From Opisthorchis felineus (taxonomy: Eukaryota; Platyhelminthes; Trematoda; Opisthorchiida; Opisthorchiidae): a stretch of DNA of 64,000 nt. Shown here one piece after another: positions 26,915-37,500 of this stretch (the first letter of the stretch is position 1; each line of letters starts with the position of its first letter). A program made the translations under genes and the position numbers. The stretch lies in assembly GCA_004794785.1 (NCBI GenBank), contig SJOL01007024.1, positions 56,317-120,316 on the forward strand. The letters run 5' to 3'. The notes under the pieces were generated by a model that saw only the letters and a program-made list of their open reading frames with translations, ran no database searches and was not told the origin of the DNA.

Positions 26915-27165
26915 TTTCGCTTGTGCCTTTCAGGTGAACGACACTCGCTGAACGACAAGAACAAAACAGACCCGGGAACCTTGGGCAAAATCCTCGATCC
27001 TGTGTATCAATCCGTGAATCCGTGAACATGCGGCGGATACTGGAAAGCTATTGGCTATTGGAGCACACTTTCGTCTGCGCCTTCCAGGTAAACGGAAGCC
27101 GATACACGGCCCTGGAATGTCGAGCGAAAGCCTCGATCCTGCGTATCAATCCTTGAATCCGTGTG
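26915..27165 (+). repeat. Two tandem units of about 145 bp in the LINE 3' region
   Basis: GTGCCTTTCAGGTGAACG near 26924 recurs as GCGCCTTCCAGGTAAACG near 27078. TCGATCCTGTGTATCAATCC near 26993 recurs as TCGATCCTGCGTATCAATCC near 27135. Each is followed by a TGAATCCGTG segment. The pair looks like a duplicated 3' UTR unit of the preceding LINE. Confidence 0.6.
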
Positions 27166-27884
27166 TCAGTGACGGGCTCGCCTTAACGCTGACCGACCAG
27201 TTGTCCGCACTTTGACCAATCACATGCCAGTTGGGCTTCATGACCGTTGCAGCGCCCGCCTACGAGCGGTAAGTCGGAAGGTCCTGCCTGGCATTTAGGC
27301 ATCGAATAAGACATGATCCAAGCTCCAGCCTTTATCGTATGAAAATATTTTGCTTGTGTGTTCTCTGTTTTATGTGACCCGGGACATAGCCGGTATGCTT
27401 AAACCCGATTAGGGTCCTCTACCTAACTTTTTGTCCTAAAGACCTAACGGCAAAACTGTGGTTGATGCAAGACCGCTAAACGAGTCCATCATCTTTTTAA
27501 CGAGACACGTAACATCTGAAACCTAACCTGGAGTACGAGAAGACCTTGTTTATGAGGACTCCAGCCACCAACCTTCATAGTAGAGAAACTGGATGTCCAG
27601 TTGGTAGGATAATGAGTTGCTCGGTCAAAACCGAAAGCAGAAAATAGTCCCGTAGAAAGTTCCCTCGACCAGTGTGGGGCTATTCCGCGCAGACCATCAG
27701 GTCCCTAGTGGGCTCTGTTGACATGCACAATGATCAACTTCCATCGGTCGTTTGCACCAGAAATTTGTCTAATTCATTCAACTCCGCGCCCACAACCTCA
27801 TCAGGTGATATATTTCACTGTTTGACCACTCTTTGACATTGACCAACGGATTCAGACGCTCCTGGATAGTCGTTGTGTCATTCA

Positions 27885-27985
27885 GCACTGATGATGTCAT
27901 CTCGACTGGTGATGGAACGTTTGCCATCAAATTACCCAGCTCAGCGAACAAACCAACGACCATCTGCGCTACCTGAGCTACCAAT
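27885..27985 (+). repeat. Repeat C copy
   Basis: GCACTGATGATGTCATCTCG, then ACTGGTGATGGAACGTTTGCC, AAATTACCCAGCTCAGCGAAC, AAACCAACGACCATCTGCGC and TACCTGAGCTACCAATTTCC. This is the most complete direct copy of the family in the window. Confidence 0.65.
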
Positions 27986-29269
27986 TTCCTGGACTTATTC
28001 AGCTTTAGCCGATGTTCTCATATGAACGATTCATCAGCTGTGGGAAGAAAGTCTCTCAGCTATTCACCTAGGCCGCCAAGTGTAAATTAGATCACTTTTA
28101 TGCCTCCTGTAGGTGCAAACCCAGTGAATGCGACAATGGTGTCTGTGGGTGTCGCAACAGCATGAGTTTTTAGGGTGAAAACCTTCGTACTCCCAGTTGC
28201 ACACCGTGGAAGACTAGGAGAACTCGCCAGGAAGGTGAGGTTTCCGAAAATGGTCCCAGGCTGTTAGAGGTTATATAGAAACCCCAGAATCGCGCCAGAA
28301 CCACCACCAAGAAAACTGGCTGCGGATTGGAAACTCAAATGGATAATATGCGACCAGTGATAATGCTGGAGTGCTCTGGTACGTCTTAGAAGGAACGCCA
28401 GTTAATCTCAACGCCGATCGGACCGCTCGGATTCAAAGCCAAAAGTGAGCTCTAAACACTGATATTCCCTGTAAGTTCTTACTGGCTTGCCCATAAGAAT
28501 GCTACTGTGTTCCTGGCTGGTAAGCCTCTTTCCGGCACCAAGCTACTCGAGTCGGGATCGCAGTTACTTACAACGCTGTTCGTCTGTCTTCAAGGCATTT
28601 TGTGGGTGTCATAGCTACCTCCCGAATAACCCAGCGGGTATATGCTGCTGTTTTCTTCGAGCCTTTTCTAGGGCTGCCGGATCAGTAACTGCTCTTCAAC
28701 AACCTTTCTCGGAGAAATTTCGTTTCGATACCTCCGTCCCGTGCGGAAAACTGATTCCATGGTCGCCCAGCGACAACGACGTTCCATGTACCATCCTTCA
28801 ATCGATTCAGACAAACTGTTACTATGCTCCAAGTCGCAAGCTATCTTTCGGAGTTAATCACCATCTAGAACAATACATACGTGACCTTGGAGCATCACTA
28901 GTTGAACCCTGAGCACTACATGTCCCGATTACAACTCAGCGGCAGTCTTGGTTGGATCAGTGGGGTTTGCTTGTTCAATATCCAGACTGATAGTTTAGCA
29001 TTTCAGTGTAATCTGCATCATGGTCTACCATAAACTTAGTAAACAACTGTCTTAAGAGAAACTTATAATGTCGTGATTTGAACGGGGGCGGAGAAAATCA
29101 GAAAAATAATTCGTTGCAATAGCATTTTGTATATCACACTCTGCTAAAGTGTCGGCCAGGTCGAATTAGGTCATGCCAGCAAAAGGGTTGTAAGACATTG
29201 AACTGGCAGCGCTAGTGCCATTGGCTGGTTTCGGTCAATCGAAGTGCGAAGTACCTTGCTAAGAACAAC
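27986..29269. other. No recognisable gene
   Basis: Contains an open frame of 141 codons at 28487-28912 (+) without any motif I know. It may be transposon debris next to the gag remnant, but I cannot support an assignment. Confidence 0.4.
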
Positions 29270-29316
29270 CGTTCAGCTGTAGCACCTCAGTACCTAGCTG
29301 CCATGTCACCCAAAGG
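29270..29316 (-). repeat. tRNA-derived SINE, 3' fragment
   Basis: About 47 bases matching the 3' end of the window's SINE: GGGTGACATGGCAGCTAGG on the minus strand, then CTACAGCTGAACG. It abuts the protease remnant of the gypsy-type element. Confidence 0.6.
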
Positions 29317-29331
29317 AGATATATAACTGCT

Positions 29332-30236
29332 CGAACTTCCTGTGTCCATGAGGGCTTAAGCGATATTCCCTTTACCTTTATGCTGGTCACCGTGCGGGAC
29401 AGGCACTTCGGGGCTGCACCAGTCAACGGGGGAGATAAGGCAGAATCTGTCGTGCAATTTGAGTGATTTTTGACATGTCTGGATCGACAAACACGCTGAA
29501 AATGGCCTGTTTTGCCACATGATTTACAAACTGCTTCTCTTGTTAGGCATTTGGATCGTGAATGGCTGGAACGACCGCAAAAATAACATATCTGAGAATT
29601 GATTGACGAGAGATAAGGTGTGGAGTCAGGGGAGATTGAGTGTGGAGGGGTAATCGTAGATGTCTGTAAAGGTACTGCAGCCGCAGAAAACGATATCGGC
29701 TGGTTATGCGAGTATGACTGAGCTTGTTTGTGAGCCAATTCTGTTGACCTAGCCAATTCATGTGCTTCATCGAAAGTAAGTTCATTTTAAGCCAGAAGTC
29801 TTTCTCTGATGGTAGCAGACTGAAGTCCGTTGATCAGAGCATCGCGTACACTTTCGTTTTGGTGGTCAATGGCGGACACCGCCTTGAAGTCACAATTTTT
29901 GGCCAAGGATTTAAGCCTCTGAACAGACTGATCAACATCCTGACTGGTGTCTTGTTTGCAAGTTTGTACAGGGTGGCGAGCATGAATTATATTCTTAGGA
30001 CGAACGTACAACTTTTCAAGTGTACTGATAGCGGATTCGTAATCGGCACAGTCAGCGATGTAAACGTATACAGGTGCATCCACAAAATGGATCAAGGTTT
30101 CGAGCCTGTTTAGATTAGGCTATTCGACAGTGCCCGGAAACGTTTGGAAGGTTCGGAACCAATGATTCCAACGCGTTGTGGCGTCTGGAAAATTTGGATC
30201 TGTGTCGAAACACTTGGGTCGCAGCGACGGCTCCAT
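29332..30236 (-). pseudogene. Gypsy-type LTR retrotransposon gag with start of protease, broken
   Basis: The minus-strand frame opens with ATG at 30236 (MEPSLRPKCFDTDPNFPDA) and continues TTRWNHWFRTFQTF, typical of the start of a capsid-like Gag. It passes a capsid C-terminal block (VRDALINGLQSATIRERLLA) and a serine-rich linker. It then reaches two perfect C-X2-C-X4-H-X4-C zinc knuckles, CYFCGRSSHSRSKC and CKSCGKTGHFQRVC. Two in-frame stops interrupt it, one after about 40 codons and one near 29787. About 300 bases past the knuckles a neighbouring frame encodes ALMDTGSS, the aspartic protease active-site motif, so a frameshift separates gag and pol. No reverse transcriptase, integrase or LTR is recognisable. 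Knuckle number and DTG point to Ty3/gypsy rather than a LINE ORF1. Confidence 0.8.
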
Positions 30237-31339
30237 TGTATCCTTAGACAAGTAAATGGATGGAGTATGGATCCTGACTGAGAACAAGACTAGCGTAGAA
30301 TAAATAGCGCTTTACTTGTCTAATAATAGACGTACATAAGCTGAAAATAAAGACGAAAGCATGGTTAGTACGAAACGACAATGTGAACACAAAGGATAGT
30401 CATGACACTCGGGCTCATTGACCTATCATCATCATCATGGTCGTGAAGCGCTAATTTCACTGGCCGATCTTGGCAGCCATTAGTGCATTAGGCTGAACTT
30501 CAATGTTATGTTTGTTTTGTGGCTCCCGAATTCCTTACGCACTACAAAATCTCAGCCGCAACCACTGTGTCCTCCGTAATCGATTTACTCCGCTGTTATA
30601 CCACTTATCTCCATTGAAGCACGAAAATCCGACAGTATGAACCAATGCGTGGTTTATAGCTTGTTTGTCGCTAGTGATGGGAATCCTCTCCAACGATTTA
30701 GGGTCCGGCACAGTCCAATTAGACTTCGATAGTAGGTGATACAGGTGTTTGTCTGAAGACCCATCTAATTCTCTTCTTACAGCCGGTTCTGTCACATTAC
30801 GCCTTCCCATGTCGAATAAGCGACCCGCTTACCGGCCATTATTCTTGAGGCCCCGAGAAGACGTGACGAATAATCGGTATCCTAACAGATAACCCGACTA
30901 CACCACTTATGAAAGCCTGCAGATGTCGCCGACCTCTCTGTACCTGGTTGGAGATTAAGCGATAGATATCGCCAATGACTGGTGTCACTTGGACGTGGCG
31001 GGGCGTCCTGGTCCGAAAAATTGGTACCCACGGACTTGTCAGCCTACCTTTACTCGTCCTTTGTTCCATTTCCTGCTCCTCTATTCTTCCGTCTGCTAGT
31101 TGCTTCTGTTTTTTATTGCTTCTATTTGCTACACTTCATTTGCATTTTAATGACAGCGCAAGCTTCTATGTTCATTAATCTGGTGGAAGACGACGACGGT
31201 AGTCAATCGCAAAACCCATGTATGTCGTAATTGTGGTTCATCGTCACCACCGTCGTCGACGGCAGTAGCGCAAACGTCCCACATTGAAGCCTCAACGTGA
31301 GCCTCCGGGTGTCTGCTTTGTTGGCACATTTCACAATTC
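30237..31339. other. Spacer upstream of BROX
   Basis: Between the gag remnant and the BROX leader. It may hold the LTR of the gypsy remnant or the BROX promoter, but I see no LTR ends, primer-binding site or TATA box. Minus-strand frames at 30535-30810 and 30839-31069 have no known motif. Confidence 0.4.
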
Positions 31340-31444
31340 ATGTTTTTTGTTGTTGTAGGTCCCCAAAACTCCACGCATCATTCCACTGATACCAATTCAT
31401 CTTTATTTTGTGGGAGTTTGCCATTTCACGCCCGGCACCTCGCT
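31340..31444 (+). promoter_or_regulatory. BROX 5' leader with splice acceptor-like site
   Basis: A T-rich tract TTTTTTGTTGTTGTAG ends at 31358, 86 bases before the BROX ATG, and no in-frame coding sequence precedes it. It could be the 3' end of an intron in the 5' UTR or a spliced-leader trans-splice acceptor, a process known in flatworms. No TATA box is obvious upstream, and the true transcription start cannot be seen. Confidence 0.35.
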
Positions 31445-31545
31445 ATGTCTAATTGGTTCCACCGAAATCCGCTGAAAGCGACTTCAAAAATTACTTTTGA
31501 CCTGGGTGTCGTTGCTGAAAGTTTGCCCGCGCGCAGTATCTGCCA
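31445..31545 (+). CDS. BROX: BROX exon 1 (start codon, residues 1-34)
   Basis: ATG opens [13 protein letters not shown], nearly identical to the start of animal BROX, which fixes the start. The reading continues to ARSIC and a CCA|GTAAGT donor after two bases of codon 34 (phase 2). The His codon formed with exon 2 restores the family spacing before the next block, [10 protein letters not shown]. Confidence 0.93.
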
Positions 31546-34500
31546 GTAAGTTTCCATTATTTATGGGCTGTCGGTCATGTTATTCTTCTGATGCATCCCT
31601 AACTGGTAATTGGGATCAGGGTGCGGAGCATCTTTTTAGGAGTCGTCATTCCCAGAACACGAGCCATCGAGTCTAGTTGAGCGAATGCAGCACTCATTCA
31701 TCACACATGTCCGAATTACCCCATGGTACAACGCGTACTCCAAAGCCCTTTTCATAATCCTATGGGGACTGTAAAGTGCGGCGCCGAATGTTACAGTCAA
31801 CAATCCCGACTGTGGCGTCCAATGAAAAGGGCATAATGTCATGTTTTTAGAACGTTCTACATTTGTCTTGTTTTTTTTAGAGCGAATACCAATAAGAGTG
31901 AGGCTTAGGTAATACAGAGTAGATTTGCATACTTATGAGCATGATTCGCGGTAAGAATATAGAGAACCGTAACACTACTGCAGTATCACACATAAATTCT
32001 CCAATAAGTTAACCGTAGGGCGTAATTTTGCGTAAACCAAACGTGGTAATCACAAAATAATACGAGCCTTCCTTGCGTTGGAAACAACGCGTCCATAAAA
32101 CCCACTCGTTTACCTCCAGACGACCATCCGGAACATACAGCTGTTCCTCTCTAGAAAGGAATTCTCATAAATGAGACCGATTTCTTTTGGTCCCAATTTG
32201 TTTGCTACCACACCTTTTGGGAAAAGTATCCCTACTTAAAACTCACTTTTTCCAAATAGTGGATTGTTTTCGTCACCCAAACTCCCCAGACCTAACAAAT
32301 ATGTCCTAGGTGCGCAGTCCAGCCAACCAGGTGATCGTGGCCAAACCCCCTTACAGGGACCACTGAATAGTGGTCACTTCCAGTCTGTCCCAGACCATGT
32401 CAGTACCCAACGTTCTGGATAGAATCATCCCCACTTTCTCTGAATCCTGTAAAATAACACAAACTACACGCTATACCTCGCGGATGGACGCTTTGTCGCG
32501 ACACTATTCGTTGTTTATCTCTGTATCTTTTTGGACCAGACTCCGGTCGTCCCTGTGGAGGGGTTCTACTTTACGACTGCAGTGCACTGGCCTAACATTT
32601 GTTTCGCCGAACACACTGAATATTGTAATCCATAGATCATTAGACAGTGTGTCGAAATACATTAGCGTCAGCGTTTTGTTATTATTCTTAATCAGTGGGA
32701 CTGAATTCCTTTTAAGGAAAATTTTCCGTCCTGGAGGACGACGTTGGTTGTTCTCATAGGTATTCTTTTACTGTTTGAATTCCGTTTGCATTCCCTTACA
32801 GCTACGAGCCTTCTAATGTCACCATTACCATCGTTCACATCGATTGTTAAACTTATCCCTCAAAACTACCGCTTTCCGTGGTCATTAAACTAGCTTTATG
32901 TCTTCTAATTCTCTTCCATCCAGTGATCTGGCTACTAATCGAATGAACCTGCTCAAACTTCTGGTTGATCCCGCAGTCACCACAGAATCTGTGTTGGGCT
33001 TAACACAGCAGTACATTTCTTTGCTGATGGGATTCATTGAACCGCCGTCTAATGAAGAGTCCGAAGATCCAGTTGCCTCTAACAAGCTGAGGAGTATGGT
33101 CATGTTTAAATGGTCCAATAGTGCGGAACCGAAAAATGCATCACCCATGTATGCTTATTTTCAATTCCCCTCATGATTCTGTATTGCTTTGCTTCTTTAG
33201 TATGGAGCCGGATGCTTTGTTTGAGGTTTGCTCTATGTTGTACAATGTGGCATTGTGGTTAACCAAGCATGCGGCAAAACTGTCCGCGAAAGATGAGTGA
33301 GTCTATTTCTTGTCTTCGCATGTTTCAGGGTCTGATGAAAGTTACACCGTAATATCTTATTTTGGTGCTGTTATTTCTTGCAGATGACAATTTCCTCATC
33401 AACTAATGAACGGTCTATAAGCACAGGATAAAAAAGAATCGACCTCGACATAGGTGCAGTGTACACTGCTTTTCAATGGTTGCTCTCCTAACCTAATGAA
33501 ACTCCTACATAGCGACTGCTTTTAGTCGGTCCAGTCAGCTTGGTGGTAAGACCGTGTCACTTTGTCGTTTGAGTAACAGTTGTTCTGTCCATCTTCTTCC
33601 ACTGTAAAGACCACATTGACACATCAGCGTATGCATACCTGCTACGAGGTAAGCTCCATCACTGGCTGATGTGACATCAGCAAAACGTCAGCTTTATCTG
33701 CCGTGTGGCATGAAAATATGGCAGCTGTGGATGGTTTCAGTCAGCTTGTAGTTCCATCCTATCTCCACGAAAACCCTCAAGCAAAGCGGCCGGGGGGAAA
33801 CCATTCTTTTACGAATACGCGATAGTTAGTGAAAACCAAACTAGTTACGCACACCGGTACCTGACTTTTCCAGCTTAGGCTGAAATCAAGCAGCCAGAGG
33901 ATCTAAGGGCATTTCACTTTGGAACAAATTGTGGGTTTGGACTGGCTCGGCACGAAAGATTTCGTGTGGTCGCAGTTGAACCACATTTTGGCCAAAGTCT
34001 CCCACAGCTTCCGTAATTTTTAAGCTTATCAGTGACTTTGTAAATCCAACTGACCTCGTTGTCACTGTCACATCAAGAGTTCATAATTTTACCTCACGAC
34101 AGACGCGTCGTTGTGATTCACACACGATGATAGGTTGGACGGGACGGGTGACAAATCGAAAAGACCTTTGTAGCGGAGAACAGCTTCGGCAAATTTGTTC
34201 CGTCTTCACCGGCCATGTTTTTCCTTTCCTGAAAGTAAGGCACAATATTTATGTTGCGCAGTGCTACGTTGTATTCATGGAAGGCGCCGTGTTGCGGCAC
34301 CCCTGTCGTATTCAGCACTTCAGAGAATCAGCTTACGTCATGCTGGTTGTTCTCGTCTTTTTCAGAGTTTCCACAGATGAAGCCAAAGAAGTTCACACCT
34401 CCCTCCGTCATGCTGCTGGGCTTATCCAACTCATTCGAGATAAATACGTATCCAAGTTAAATTCGTCGCCCAAACCGGGAGATGACTTGTGTGCGGATGT

Positions 34501-37500
34501 GATGGAGGCCTACATCCACCAGTCGGTTGCCGAAGCACAAGAAGGTAGGCTCACCGAAAGTGTACTCGTTTTAGACTTGTTGTCACCACTTCTCCATACG
34601 CAGCCATTATTGAGAAACATCTCACCCTGAACAACAGACTTTGGATATGGAACCTCTCGTGTCCCCATTTAATAGAATTGGAGTGGAAAGTTGCAGAAAG
34701 GCCATCGCACACTAGGCAGTGTCATGTATCCCAACCAGAGTATTCTCCCCGGCTACCTGGAGGAACAGTGATCAGTCCATCTATCTGCCGCCCATTTGGC
34801 ATCCTGTTTTTGGTGTCAATTGTGACCATTCAAAAAGTCTCCAACTGGGTTCCAAGAAATTTCTCCTGAACTCCGTTTGTGATGGTGTGAACCTCCTCTG
34901 AGATCTCGAAAGTGTTTCTGGTTTACTCTGGCCTTTGCCCATCTTGCTGTAGCTGTGAGAAACAGAGCTAACACAACGTTTTCTCAGATCTACTGGGATT
35001 ACCGATACCACGAAACTTTTAGAAGACAGTCGTTAAATTTGTTATAGTACTACTGCTTTCCGAAATTGCCTGAAACGGATTCGCGGTCGATTTGAATCAT
35101 TTCCCAATCCGTCGAAACCTCCACTACTGTTAATTATGAAGATAACATATTAGTTTCGGGCAGACATACACTAGAAAACAACCGTCTTATCTGCTTTTCA
35201 TATCCTCGCCATGTGCAAAGTACTGAGAGCATTCATTTGGGTTTCGTCAAATTGAAACATGCGCAGTTTTCAACAACACTGTTAGCAAGCACCTGCAACA
35301 TCCCAGGCATTCTGTTTTTCCAGATAGTCTGAAGTTTGCCGCAGAGATTGCAATGCTACCTACACAGGAAAGAAACGACAGTTACCATCAAGGACAGCAA
35401 CATCATTGTTGAAACTGATGCTTCACTGCCGTACGGCCACAAAGTTTATTTAATTATATTTCCTTAAAATGAACAAAGAAAAGACTGAGTGGGGAAAGGA
35501 CCTGCCGCATGCATTCTAAGATGCCTACGCATCACCATCATCATTGATAGCAAAACCAGATAAGAACACTGGCTCTTCACTGCCGTACAACTGTGTCAAT
35601 TTATCTGAATAAAGCCTTATAATGGTTGAAGAAAGAACGGGGTAGAGAGTGGGACCTAGGGCTAGTCTGTCACAGAAATACGAGGTACCGACACCTCCAA
35701 CACTCAGTCAGACGACCTCGATAGAAGCTGGCAGCATGAACGCCACTGACATCCGTTAGAGGTCATACCGTTCAGTGTTTGGTTGTCAGTCTGTTCGCCG
35801 AGCTTGGCAGTTAGATTGCAAATGTTTCATCACCAACCGAGGTGACATCGCACTGCCAAGCCCGGCGAACAGACCAACAACCAAGCAGCGCACACGAGCT
35901 ACGTATATTCCACAACATTGCCAATCGTTCAGTGTCTCCAGTCAAACAGAGGAATGGTCACGTGGACCCCACCCTGGAAGGCGAACAGTGCCAATGGCAC
36001 CCAAACTTCTCGTAATATCCTTCATTCCCTTCTACCATATCAGATTCTCTCCACCTCTAGATTTCCACCACTCCGAATTAGGTACGGAAAACAGTGCTGA
36101 TCTCGGTAGGCGGTAACTTGGAATGCGTAACATATGGCCAAGCCAACTTAGCTTGCAGTGCTGGATCCATTCTTTGAGGGAAGTACCCTCGACTTTACCA
36201 AAAACCGGTTTTCTGATCGTTTCATCCCGAATCCGTTGGTTCCAGCTGATTCCAGCTATATTTCTGAGACATCGATGGTCAAGACCTGAAGATGCCCCAG
36301 ACCCTCCACCCGAAATAGTCAATACAACCCGCACTGTAGGCTGGTGCACACACCCTCTGAGACCCAGCGATTTACTCTTTTGGCGCTACAAGTGGCGCAC
36401 ACTAGCGAAGGTAATTCTCGTCTTAGTGATCCTTGCCTGGACTTCGTCTATCACACCACTGTCAGAGCTAATACAGCCATCGAGGTATGTAAAATTCCCC
36501 GCGATATTCAGTGCTTCTTGAATTGACAGGGGCATGTTCAGAGATTGGACGTTCTAACGCATAACTTTGCACTCTGTATGTGCAGCAAACATGCCGAAAG
36601 ATGGTTCTCTGGTAGTTCCGTCACTAAGAGACTATGTTATCGTGGTGCGACGGTCCACGTACCTCAGTAACCCATGGAGCTGTACTGGAGGATGCGCGTT
36701 CAACATCCACAGAGGCTCTCTTACCGGGTTAGTCAGTGAATAGAGCTCTGACAAGCACAGTCTCCCGACTATCCAGGTTTGGAGTTGGAACAAATGTGGC
36801 AAGTGATAGTAATAAATATAAATAGTCGTTCAGCTGTAACACCATTTCGGTGCATAGCTGCCATGCTCCTGAGAGAAGCACAAGGGCCGAAATACTGTCA
36901 GGCCACCAAAACCTAGAATGGGACGGTGGAGATTTTGTGATTAGGTTCGATCCACTAACCTGACGGCCAGCAATTTCGTGCCTCAACCACCGAGTTATCT
37001 GGAGAAATCGCACGCACCAACGCTACCTCGCGGTCAGGCTTTCCGCCAAGTGTATTGGTTGAGGACGCTAGTCGTCCTCCTATGTAAGCTCGTGCGCACT
37101 GGCAATACTTCAGTCCACACACAACCATGAACTTAGTGGTTAAAAGTACCTCCATGCCACATCGATTGTCACATGGTGACATAAGCCGGTTTCCCTTATT
37201 CACTGCATACAGAAGGGTGAATAAGCGAAAGAATGCGAATACTAGCACATTCAACCTTTTTTCATTTTCTTCTTAACTCCCGTCCTGTCACATTTGGCAA
37301 CTACTGTCATTCAGAACCCTGCTATAGGTACGTCAGTCAGGCGCCTAGGGAATTGGCACATTGCACACCACCGCTCCGCACCAGCTCTTCTGGCCTCGTT
37401 CTCCTGTTTTTATTATGGCCTTTAACGTGGAAACGCATAGGCAGATCGACCAACAAGCTGTTCTTGCGCTTACTCTAGATACTCTATAATTTGACATCTG

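Noticed and set aside
28487..28912. 141-codon frame near the gag remnant, considered as pol debris
   Set aside because: No DTG, reverse transcriptase or integrase motif on the + strand, and it is on the opposite strand to the gag.
32898..32923. ATG opening a frame into BROX exon 2
   Set aside because: The conserved N-terminus MSNWFHRNP is in exon 1 with a matching donor, and these 26 bases include the polypyrimidine tract and acceptor.
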